From assembly GCF_001426565.1 (NCBI RefSeq), contig NZ_LMFA01000012.1, forward strand, positions 434,861 to 498,860: a stretch of DNA of 64,000 nucleotides. Direction: 5' to 3'. This DNA comes from Rhizobium sp. Root482. GTDB lineage: Bacteria > Pseudomonadota > Alphaproteobacteria > Rhizobiales > Rhizobiaceae. This document shows positions 56,978-64,000 of this stretch, one piece after another. A model generated the notes under the pieces. The model ran no database searches, was not told where the DNA came from, and was given only the letters and a program-made list of their open reading frames with translations. The translations under genes and the position numbers were made by a program. The stretch's first letter is position 1. Every line of letters begins with the position of its first letter.

Positions 56978-57238
56978 CTACTGGACGATTTCCAAATCGT
57001 TGATGACGCGCTTGCCATCCACCTCGGTATAGAAGACCAGAACCTTGACGCCTTCCTGGAGGCCGTCGAAATTGAACTCCTCGGGCGCCTGGTAGTTCTT
57101 GCCATCGTCGAGCGAGAGGCTGAGCTTGTCGGTATCGACGCCGGTGATGACCGCCTCGACATCGGCACTTTCGGCAAAGACCGAAAGGGGTGAGAAGAAG
57201 CCTGCGGCGGCCATCAATGCAGCAACGACGAAACGCAT
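56978..57238 (-). CDS. DUF1344 secreted protein
   Basis: An 86-residue exported protein with signal peptide FVVAALMAAAGFFSPLSVFA. The mature part is SADVEAVITGVDTDKLSLSLDDGKNYQAPEEFNFDGLQEGVKVLVFYTEVDGKRVINDLEIVQ, the DUF1344 pattern found in rhizobia. Function unknown; the small beta-barrel-like length suggests a periplasmic binding protein. ATG 57238 gives the typical length. A second ATG at 57283, with GGGGG seven bases upstream, would add 15 basic residues. The gene is convergent with the histidine phosphatase gene. Confidence 0.85.
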   Translation of the reverse strand: MRFVVAALMAAAGFFSPLSVFAESADVEAVITGVDTDKLSLSLDDGKNYQAPEEFNFDGLQEGVKVLVFYTEVDGKRVINDLEIVQ

Positions 57239-57491
57239 CTTTCTTGCCCTCTTCCCGACTTCATTCAATTTCCTGATGCTCATTGTTTGACCCCCGAATG
57301 TGGCAAAAATCGCCCGCTGCCGTGACTTTTAAAAGTTTAGCCGATTTATCGTTCCATTATTTTGGCCGCTTGCCCCGCCTCCTCGACAGGTCCCGTGGCT
57401 GAAAGCCATTTCCCTAGCAGGAACAAACTCTAAAGCCAATCTTAAGACTCCGGCGTTACCGTTAAAACGGGGAGTATGGGGCGCATGACCA

Positions 57492-60206
57492 TTGGCTAAA
57501 AGTACGAGAATTCTTCGCCGCGCCCGGGCCATCGCCGCCCTGGCGAAGCCATCGCTATTGCCGGCCTTCGTCGCGGCCGCCGTGGTCCTTTCCGGCGGCT
57601 ACCTGTTCAAGCAGCAGCACCGCGAGAACTTCCGCGGCGAATTGAAGAGCAATGTCGAGAGCGAGCTCAACCTCATCTCGACCCGGCTGCAGAGCGAGAT
57701 CAACAGCAATATCTCGGCCCTTCGCGTCTTCGCCAACACGATTGCCGTCGATCCCCACATGCCCGGCGCGCTTTTCGACCAGCTGGCCTCCAAGCTGCTT
57801 CTCCAGAATCCGCAGATGCTGCGCATCAGCGCCGCCCCGGACGCGGTCATCGCCATGACCTATCCGCTTGCGGGCAACGAACGGATGATCGGCACCGACT
57901 TCAAGAAATTCGGCTCCTCAAGGATCGCCGTCGACCGGGCTCAGTCGAAGGCCAGGCCTGTCATTGCCGGCCCGGTTCGCCTGCCGAGCGGCCGGACCGG
58001 TTTCACCCTGTTTACACCTGTCTTCACCCGCCTTGGCGGCGCCGTTGCCTTCTGGGGTTTTATGGAGGCGGTCGTCGACGAGAAGGAACTCTACCGGAAT
58101 GCGCGGTTGACCGAAGCGGGCCTGCCCGAAACCGGAGCCGAGAACGGCCATCGGCATGTGGATATCCACCTGGCGATCCGCGATGCCTCGGTCGATAACA
58201 ATATCCAGGACGCCTTTTTCGGCGATACGGACATTTTCGAGAAGCCGGCGGTCGTGCGACAGCTCCGCCTGCCCGGCGGCACCTGGGAACTGGCGGCGCT
58301 GCCAGCGGGAGGCTGGGAGCAGGAACCGGCCAATGACAGCTGGATCGACCTGATGATCCTTGCCGCCGCCGCCATCGTTGTCCTTCCCATTTTCCTCACC
58401 GGGGGCCTGGTCAACGAACGCCAGCGCAACATGGCCGCCCTCAGGGCACGCGAACGCGAGCTTCGGACCGTGTCGCACCGGCTGGACCTGGCGCTGGAAT
58501 CTTCGAGGATCGGCATCTGGGAAATCGACCTAGACACGCAGGAACGGTCCTGGGACGAGCGAATGTACCATCTGCACAGCCTGCCGCCGGGTGCCGGCGA
58601 ACCGGGCTATGCCGAATGGCAGCGAACCCTCCATCCCGACGACCTGACGGACGCCGCGCTTACCCTTTTCAAGGCGCTGGACGAGGGCCAGGACTATCGT
58701 TCGCAATATCGCGTCCTGGCGCCCGATGGCAGTGTCCGTCATGTGCGCAATGTCGGCACCACCCATGCGGGCTCCGACGGCAAGGCGAAGATCACCGGCC
58801 TCAGCTGGGATGTCACCGATGACGTGCTGATGACCGAGCAGTTGCGGACCGCCAAGGCGGTGGCCGACGAGAGAAATGCCGAACTGGCCGAGGCCAAGGA
58901 CCGCATCGAGCACAATGCGCTGCACGATCCACTGACCGGGCTCGGCAATCGCCGCATGCTCGATACCGAGCTGGAGGCGCTGTCGGCCGCGCGCAAGGGG
59001 GGCCTGCGCAATATCGCCATCCTGCATATCGACCTCGACCGCTTCAAGCAGATCAACGACACACTCGGCCATGCCGCAGGCGACGCGATGCTGGTACATG
59101 CGTCGAGAATCCTCAGCTCCAATGTGCGGCCCGGCGACATGGTGGCCCGCATCGGCGGTGATGAATTCGTCGCCTTGATCGCCGACCCGCCCGACAAGGA
59201 TTTCCTGAGCGACCTCTCCCGGCGGATCATCGCTGAGATGCGCCAGCCGGTGGACTACAACGGCTTTCCCTGCCGCTTCGGCGTCAGCATCGGCATCGCG
59301 GTTGCGGGCGAGTTCGAGCTCGAAGAGCGCCAGTTGCTGGTCAATGCCGATATCGCGCTCTATCGAGCCAAGGAGAACGGCCGCAACCGCCACGAATTCT
59401 TCACCGAGGCGCTACAGGCCGAGATCGTCACCACCAAGCGGATCGCCGACGAGATCCTCGAAGGCATCGAGAAGAACCAGTTCACCGCCTGGTACCAGCC
59501 GCAATTCTCCGCCGGCACGCTGCAACTGACCGGCGTCGAGGCGTTGATCCGCTGGAACCATCCGCGCGACGGCGTGCTCACCCCCGACAAATTCCTCGGC
59601 ATCGCCGAGGAACTGAATGTCGTGGCAACGCTCGACCGCATCGTGCTCGACCGGGCGCTGATCGACGCGATGCGCTGGGCGGCCGCCGGCATCGAAGTGC
59701 CGAAAATTTCCGTCAATGTCTCGGCCAAGCGGCTTGCCGACGATATGTTGCTAAATTCGCTGCAGGGATTGAGCTTCAAGCCCGGCCAGCTTTCCTTTGA
59801 GCTGGTGGAATCCATCTTCCTCGACGAGAGCGACGACATCGTCACCGCCAATATCGAAGGCATCAAGAAACTCGGCATCGACATAGAGATCGACGATTTC
59901 GGCACCGGCCATACGTCGATTGTCAGCCTGTTGAAGATCAAGCCGAAGCGGCTGAAGATCGACCGCCAGCTGGTCGCGCCGATCCTCAAATCGCGCCGCG
60001 AGCAGGCACTGATCCGCTCGATCATCGAAATCGGCCGATCGCTGGGTATCGAAACGGTGGCGGAGGGCGTGGAGACCATGGACCATGCCGAAATGCTGGG
60101 GCTGCTCGGCTGCGACCTGCTTCAGGGCTATGCCTTCGCCCGGCCATTGAGCTTCGATAAATTCGTCGCCTTCGCCAGTGACGAGGCCATCAGGCTCGCT
60201 TCCTGA
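57492..60206 (+). CDS. CHASE-PAS-GGDEF-EAL cyclic-di-GMP protein
   Basis: A 904-residue membrane protein. One N-terminal helix (PSLLPAFVAAAVVLSGGYLF) precedes a periplasmic CHASE domain (residues ~60-270), then a second helix (~280-305, DLMILAAAAIVVLPIFLTGG). A PAS domain (~325-460) follows, then a GGDEF domain with GGDEF intact and inhibitory site RPGD five residues before it. The EAL domain has all key residues (EALIRWNHP, ELVESIFLDE, DDFGTGHTS, KIDRQLVAP, AEGVETMDH). Both synthesis and degradation are possible. TTG 57492 is the only start that keeps the first helix. Confidence 0.93.
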   Translation: MAKSTRILRRARAIAALAKPSLLPAFVAAAVVLSGGYLFKQQHRENFRGELKSNVESELNLISTRLQSEINSNISALRVFANTIAVDPHMPGALFDQLASKLLLQNPQMLRISAAPDAVIAMTYPLAGNERMIGTDFKKFGSSRIAVDRAQSKARPVIAGPVRLPSGRTGFTLFTPVFTRLGGAVAFWGFMEAVVDEKELYRNARLTEAGLPETGAENGHRHVDIHLAIRDASVDNNIQDAFFGDTDIFEKPAVVRQLRLPGGTWELAALPAGGWEQEPANDSWIDLMILAAAAIVVLPIFLTGGLVNERQRNMAALRARERELRTVSHRLDLALESSRIGIWEIDLDTQERSWDERMYHLHSLPPGAGEPGYAEWQRTLHPDDLTDAALTLFKALDEGQDYRSQYRVLAPDGSVRHVRNVGTTHAGSDGKAKITGLSWDVTDDVLMTEQLRTAKAVADERNAELAEAKDRIEHNALHDPLTGLGNRRMLDTELEALSAARKGGLRNIAILHIDLDRFKQINDTLGHAAGDAMLVHASRILSSNVRPGDMVARIGGDEFVALIADPPDKDFLSDLSRRIIAEMRQPVDYNGFPCRFGVSIGIAVAGEFELEERQLLVNADIALYRAKENGRNRHEFFTEALQAEIVTTKRIADEILEGIEKNQFTAWYQPQFSAGTLQLTGVEALIRWNHPRDGVLTPDKFLGIAEELNVVATLDRIVLDRALIDAMRWAAAGIEVPKISVNVSAKRLADDMLLNSLQGLSFKPGQLSFELVESIFLDESDDIVTANIEGIKKLGIDIEIDDFGTGHTSIVSLLKIKPKRLKIDRQLVAPILKSRREQALIRSIIEIGRSLGIETVAEGVETMDHAEMLGLLGCDLLQGYAFARPLSFDKFVAFASDEAIRLAS

Positions 60207-60350
60207 GGGCCGGAGCGGCACCGCCGGTCAAATCGCGTCTTTCGTCCAGAAAGGCTTTTCCCTTTCCGGCATTTTCCATTATGAGTCTGCGCCAAATGAA
60301 GGCGCCCGTCATCTGGCGGGCACCGCTTCTTCTTTCCGGTTGCCTGATAA

Positions 60351-61448
60351 ATGTCGCATAACACGTTCGGTCATCTTTTCCGCGTCACCACATGGGGCGA
60401 AAGCCACGGGGTGGCGCTCGGCTGCGTCGTCGATGGCTGCCCTCCCGGCATCCGCTTCACGCTTTCCGAATTGCAGGCCTGGCTCGACCGGCGCAAGCCC
60501 GGCCAGTCGCGGTTCGTCACCCAGCGCCGCGAGGACGATCTGGTCAAGGTGCTGTCCGGCGTGATGATGGATGCCGATGGCGAGACGATGGTGACCACCG
60601 GCACCCCGGTCTCGATGATGATCGAGAACACCGACCAGCGCTCCAAGGACTATTCCGAGATCGCCAAAAGCTATCGCCCGGGCCATGCCGACTACACCTA
60701 TGACCTCAAATACGGCATCCGCGACTATCGCGGCGGCGGCCGTTCCTCGGCCCGCGAGACGGCGGCCCGGGTTGCGGCCGGCGGCCTTGCCCGCAAGGTG
60801 GTGCCGGGGCTTCTCGTGCGCGGCGCGCTGGTGCAGATCGGCAAGCACAAGATCAACCGTGCAAACTGGGACTGGAACGAGACCGGCAACAATCCGTTCT
60901 TCTGTCCAGACCCTGAAATGGTTCCCGTCTGGGAAGACTATCTCGACGGCATCCGCAAGGCCGGCTCCTCGGTCGGCGCCGTCGTCGAGGTGATCGCCGA
61001 GGGCGTACCCGCCGGCATCGGCGCGCCGATCTATGCCAAGCTCGACCAGGACATCGCCGCCAACCTGATGTCGATCAATGCCGTCAAGGGCGTGGAGATC
61101 GGCAACGGTTTCGGCGCCGCCGAAATCACCGGCGAGGAAAATGCCGACGAGATGCGCATGGGCAATGACGGCAATCCGATCTTCCTATCCAACCATGCCG
61201 GCGGCATTCTGGGCGGCATTTCCACGGGGCAGCCGGTGATCGCCCGCTTCGCGATCAAGCCGACCTCCTCGATCCTCACGCAGCGCCAGTCGATCGACAG
61301 CGATGGCAACAATGTCGATGTGCGTACCAAGGGCCGCCACGACCCTTGCGTCGGCATCCGCGCCGTGCCGATCGGCGAGGCCATGCTTGCCTGCACCATT
61401 GCCGATCACTACCTGCGCGATCGCGGCCAGACGGGCCGACTGAAATGA
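60351..61448 (+). CDS. aroC: Chorismate synthase
   Basis: Seventh step of the shikimate pathway, FMN-dependent conversion of EPSP to chorismate. The 365-residue protein begins [20 protein letters not shown], with conserved [11 protein letters not shown]. It also has the FMN/substrate motifs [39 protein letters not shown] and [20 protein letters not shown]. It ends QTGRLK at normal length. Next comes the riboflavin gene ribB, 61 bp later in the same direction, so the two may share a transcript. Confidence 0.98.
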   Translation: MSHNTFGHLFRVTTWGESHGVALGCVVDGCPPGIRFTLSELQAWLDRRKPGQSRFVTQRREDDLVKVLSGVMMDADGETMVTTGTPVSMMIENTDQRSKDYSEIAKSYRPGHADYTYDLKYGIRDYRGGGRSSARETAARVAAGGLARKVVPGLLVRGALVQIGKHKINRANWDWNETGNNPFFCPDPEMVPVWEDYLDGIRKAGSSVGAVVEVIAEGVPAGIGAPIYAKLDQDIAANLMSINAVKGVEIGNGFGAAEITGEENADEMRMGNDGNPIFLSNHAGGILGGISTGQPVIARFAIKPTSSILTQRQSIDSDGNNVDVRTKGRHDPCVGIRAVPIGEAMLACTIADHYLRDRGQTGRLK

Positions 61449-61509
61449 CGGGCCGCCTGAAATGATCGGCCGCCCGAACCTGCTCATTTGAACCTGCAAG
61501 GAATATCCC

Positions 61510-62610
61510 ATGCCCTTTGACCAGAAGCGCGTCGCCGATGCCATCCGGGCCTTCGAGGCCGGCGAGATCGTCGTCGTCACCGATGACGACGGCCGCGAGA
61601 ACGAGGGCGACCTGATCGTCGCCGCCGTCCACTGCACGCCGGAAAAGATGGCCTTTATCGTCCGCCACACATCCGGCATCGTCTGCGCGCCGATGCCCAA
61701 GGAAGAGGCCAAGCGGCTGAACCTCAATGCCATGGTGGCGGAAAACGACAGCGCCCATACGACGGCGTTCACCGTCACCGTCGATTTCAAGCACGGCACG
61801 ACCACAGGCATTTCCGCCGACGACCGGACGCTGACGGTGCGCAATCTTGCCAATCCGAATGTCGGACCCGCGGATTTCGTCCGCCCCGGCCATATCTTCC
61901 CGCTGGTGGCGCGCGAGGGCGGCGTGCTGATGCGGTCCGGCCATACGGAAGCCGCCGTCGACCTCTGCCGGCTTGCCAGCCTGCCGCCGATCGGCGTCAT
62001 CTGCGAACTGGTCAACGACAATGGCAGCGTCATGCGTGGCCCGCAGGTGGTGGATTTTGCAGAGACCCATGGCCTGAAGCAGGTCTCCGTCGCCGACCTC
62101 ATCGCCTATCGCCAGCGCAAGGAAACACTGATCGAACTCGGCTCTAGCTTCGACATCGACACGCCCTACGGCAAGGCGAAGGGCCACAGCTATTCCCTGC
62201 CCTGGGACCCGATGCAGCACCTGGCGGTCGTCTTCGGCGATATCCGCGACGGCATCGATATTCCGGTGCGCCTGCATCTCGAAAATGTCGCGACCGATGT
62301 GTTCGGCAAGGACTGCCAGCTCGACGCGATCATGAAGCGCATGGGCGAAGAGGGCCGCGGCGTCATCGTCTATCTACGCGAGGGCTCGGTCGGCGTCGGC
62401 GTATCGAAGACCGCCCGCACCGGCAAGCATGACAAGGAAGACCATGACGAGGCGCAGCAGCGCGAAAGCGAATGGCTGGAAATCGGGCTCGGCGCGCAGA
62501 TTCTCAAGGATCTCGGCATCACCTCGATCCGGCTGATCTCGTCACGCGAACGCCACTATGTCGGCCTCGAAGGCTTCGGCATCCAGATCGCGGCGACGGA
62601 TATCATGTGA
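61510..62610 (+). CDS. ribB: 3,4-dihydroxy-2-butanone 4-phosphate synthase with degenerate RibA domain
   Basis: RibB makes the four-carbon precursor of riboflavin from ribulose 5-phosphate. The N-terminal ~205 residues form the RibB domain: acidic site DDDGRENEGDLIVAA, then HTSGIVCAP, RPGHIFPLVAREGGVLMRSGHTEAAVDLCRL and ICELVNDNGSV. The C-terminal ~160 residues are related to GTP cyclohydrolase II (RibA). They lack the three zinc cysteines (the region reads NVATDVFGKDCQLDAIM), so that half is probably inactive and the organism must have another RibA. Arrangements of this kind are known in alphaproteobacteria. Confidence 0.93.
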   Translation: MPFDQKRVADAIRAFEAGEIVVVTDDDGRENEGDLIVAAVHCTPEKMAFIVRHTSGIVCAPMPKEEAKRLNLNAMVAENDSAHTTAFTVTVDFKHGTTTGISADDRTLTVRNLANPNVGPADFVRPGHIFPLVAREGGVLMRSGHTEAAVDLCRLASLPPIGVICELVNDNGSVMRGPQVVDFAETHGLKQVSVADLIAYRQRKETLIELGSSFDIDTPYGKAKGHSYSLPWDPMQHLAVVFGDIRDGIDIPVRLHLENVATDVFGKDCQLDAIMKRMGEEGRGVIVYLREGSVGVGVSKTARTGKHDKEDHDEAQQRESEWLEIGLGAQILKDLGITSIRLISSRERHYVGLEGFGIQIAATDIM

Positions 62611-62667
62611 TGGCAAAGGATTGGCCGCTCCGGGGGGTGCGGCCAACCGGTCATCATGCGCGCTGTC

Positions 62668-63861
62668 TCAGCCGCCCTGCCACCCATCCTGAAAAACCAC
62701 CTGTTCGACGCCGGCGAACTTCGCCACGCGGGCGAGTTCCGCTTCCAGCCGTTCGGTGCGGCCCGATGAGGGGCGCACGCCCTTTTCCCACCAGAGGCGC
62801 TTGACGTTGAGCGCGCCCGTCTTGCGGTCGGCCTTCATGTCGATGCGGCCGACCAGGCGGTCTCCTTCCAGCAGCGGGAAGACGTAATAGCCGTATTCCC
62901 GTTTCGGCTCGGGTACGAAAATCTCGATTCGGTAATAGAATCCGAACAGGCGTTCGGTGCGGTTGCGGTCGCGGATCAGCGGATCGAAGGGGCTGAGCAC
63001 CCGCAGGCGGGCGGGCGGATCATTGAGCGTACCGAGCGTGTCGGGAAAACCGGCAAAGGCATAGGATGGGCGTGGCTTTTCGCCATCGGCCGGCTCGATC
63101 ATCACTTCGGTCAGTTCGTCGCGATGGGCGGCGACCCAGGCCTTGGCTTCCTCTGGCGAAATCAGGGCGAAGAAGGCGGCGATTTCGCCATGGGTGGCAA
63201 AGCCGAGACGCGTCAGCGCGGCCCGGCAGGCCCAGTCGACGAAATCTTCGCCGCTGACCTCCGGTTCATAGTGATGGGCCGGCAGGACGCGCTCCGCGAG
63301 ATCATAAATCTTCTGGAAATTCTGCCGGCCGGCAATGGCGAGCTTGCCGGTATGCCAGTAATATTCGAGCGCCGTCTTGTTGGGGTGCCAGTTCCACCAG
63401 CCGCCGGACTTGTGATCGGCGTCCTTGAGGTCGCGCGACATCACCCCCCCGCCCTCGGCAATCCGCTGCAGGGTCTCCTCGAAGGTGCTGTCGAACCCCT
63501 CGCCCTGCCATTTGCGCCAGCGTTCCCTGAGGACAGGCTCGCGCCGGGCGAAGCGGTGCTTCCAGTAGCGGAAGAAGGCGGACGGCAGGATCGACGCATC
63601 ATGCGTCCAATGCTCGAACAGTGCGCCGTCCTTCTCCAGCAATTCCGTCAGATGCTCGCGCCGATAAGTCTGGTTGCGTGAAAACAGGATCTGGTGATGG
63701 GCGCGCTCGACCGTCGAAATACTGTCGATCTGGACGAAGCCGAGATCGTGGATGAGATCGAGCAGGCCCTGCTTGCCGAGCGCCCGGTTGGGCGGCGCGG
63801 CGAGGCCCTGCCTGTTGAGGAAAATTCGCCGTGCATCGGTGTTCGAAACGAGAATCGCCAT
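62668..63861 (-). CDS. YcaQ/AlkZ-family DNA glycosylase-like protein
   Basis: A 397-residue winged-helix HTH_42 protein. The motif VQIDSISTVERAHHQILFSR near residue 38 carries Q-x-D, the catalytic signature proposed for YcaQ-type enzymes that excise bases at interstrand crosslinks. ARREPVLRERWRKW, GWWNWHPNKTALEYYWHTGKLAI and the C-terminal GVEQVVFQDGWQGG are also family features. A role in crosslink repair is likely but inferred from the family. It is convergent with ribB (57 bp between stops) and divergent from the ABC ATPase at the window edge. Confidence 0.9.
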   Translation of the reverse strand: MAILVSNTDARRIFLNRQGLAAPPNRALGKQGLLDLIHDLGFVQIDSISTVERAHHQILFSRNQTYRREHLTELLEKDGALFEHWTHDASILPSAFFRYWKHRFARREPVLRERWRKWQGEGFDSTFEETLQRIAEGGGVMSRDLKDADHKSGGWWNWHPNKTALEYYWHTGKLAIAGRQNFQKIYDLAERVLPAHHYEPEVSGEDFVDWACRAALTRLGFATHGEIAAFFALISPEEAKAWVAAHRDELTEVMIEPADGEKPRPSYAFAGFPDTLGTLNDPPARLRVLSPFDPLIRDRNRTERLFGFYYRIEIFVPEPKREYGYYVFPLLEGDRLVGRIDMKADRKTGALNVKRLWWEKGVRPSSGRTERLEAELARVAKFAGVEQVVFQDGWQGG

Positions 63862-63908
63862 GTCCGGAGCATAGGCTTATATTCCCAGCTTTTCCAAGGG
63901 GGCTTGCA

Positions 63909-63936
63909 TTTGTCTTTGCTGAAAACTGCTCTATAG
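63909..63936 (+). promoter_or_regulatory. Candidate promoter for the ABC ATPase gene
   Basis: TTTGTC followed after 16 bp by CTATAG resembles the rhizobial -35 and -10 elements, and has the same -10 and spacing as the tRNA-Pro promoter at 2366. It lies 25 bp before the TTG at 63962. No experimental or comparative support. Confidence 0.4.
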
Positions 63937-63961
63937 AACGGCCGTCACAGGAAACACGCGC

Positions 63962-64000
63962 TTGGCCATCGAGTTCACCGACTGCACGGTCCGCTTCGGA
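63962..64000 (+). CDS. ABC transporter ATPase, BioM/CbiO-like, first 13 codons
   Basis: Only the start is in the window: TTG, then AIEFTDCTVRFG. The pattern (I-E-F-x-D-C-x-V-R-F-G) is that of the N-terminal strand of energy-coupling-factor ATPases such as BioM of the biotin transporter BioMNY. In rhizobia I recall bioM beginning this way. AGGAAACACGCGC upstream offers a ribosome site at somewhat long spacing. Walker motifs lie beyond the window, so the assignment rests on twelve residues and context. Confidence 0.45.
   Translation, partial: MAIEFTDCTVRFG

Noticed and set aside
57431-57445. A CtrA-like site (TAAA-N7-TTAA) before the CHASE-GGDEF-EAL gene
   Set aside because: It deviates from TTAA-N7-TTAA and AT-rich DNA there makes chance matches likely.
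61449-61509. An FMN riboswitch ahead of ribB
   Set aside because: The 61-bp gap after aroC is too short for the element and has none of its conserved segments.

Overview
The window is a GC-rich chromosomal segment of an alphaproteobacterium, most likely a member of the Rhizobiaceae (Rhizobium/Agrobacterium/Shinella/Ciceribacter group). This rests on gene content and order: a CcrM-type GANTC methyltransferase, a mutY / DUF721 / DsbA-like lipoprotein / smc block, a ctaC-ctaD-ctaB-coxF-ctaG-ctaE oxidase operon followed by DUF983-surf1-ispH-thrB-rnhA, DUF1344 and IalB proteins, and several families of short palindromic intergenic repeats typical of rhizobia. No species call is possible from reading alone. 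The segment looks like core chromosome, with small accessory patches.

Layout. 1-8.6 kb: the 3' end of cysN, a hexapeptide acyltransferase, tRNA-Pro(CGG), small lipoproteins, a glycine-rich membrane protein with a DUF1508 protein, tRNA-Gln(TTG), cupin and metallo-beta-lactamase proteins, a DUF1499 membrane protein, and a Phd/VapC toxin-antitoxin pair preceded by a 9-bp tandem repeat. 8.6-20.2 kb: ppdK, a PAS-GGDEF protein, smc, a DsbA-like lipoprotein, DUF721, mutY and a HAD hydrolase. 20.4-26.4 kb: an RTX-type calcium-binding protein, ccrM, two dimeric alpha-beta barrel proteins opposite an ArsR regulator, a HAD phosphatase and a lipoprotein. 26.7-33.5 kb: thrC, an M16 peptidase, a RimJ-like acetyltransferase, a membrane GGDEF-EAL protein and an AT-richer orphan gene. 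33.5-41.9 kb: a zinc peptidase, csbD, yqgE, a DsbD-alpha-like protein, a peroxiredoxin, a VOC protein, then rnhA, thrB, ispH, DUF1304, surf1 and DUF983. 42-47.5 kb: the aa3 cytochrome oxidase operon. 47.9-64 kb: ialB, tldD, a 25-residue microprotein with a larger membrane protein, a polysaccharide deacetylase, pdxH, a surface lipoprotein, a DnaJ-like protein, fabI, a phosphoglycerate-mutase-like protein, DUF1344, a CHASE-PAS-GGDEF-EAL protein, aroC, ribB, a YcaQ-like protein and the first codons of an ABC ATPase.

Functional themes. Respiration: ctaC, ctaD and ctaE encode the oxidase, ctaB supplies heme O, and ctaG, surf1 and coxF serve assembly. A perfect FNR/FixK-type palindrome sits directly in front of ctaC, where binding would more easily repress than activate. 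Threonine synthesis is split between thrB and thrC. Cyclic-di-GMP turnover is represented by three unlinked proteins, and chromosome biology by smc, ccrM and mutY. The most unusual feature is a run of ten perfect 9-bp units (plus most of an eleventh) just upstream of the toxin-antitoxin genes. It can be read in one frame as a Lys-Leu-Ala repeat peptide ending four bases before the antitoxin start. At least four ~150-bp copies of a MITE-like palindromic element, and two further repeat families, account for many of the larger gaps.
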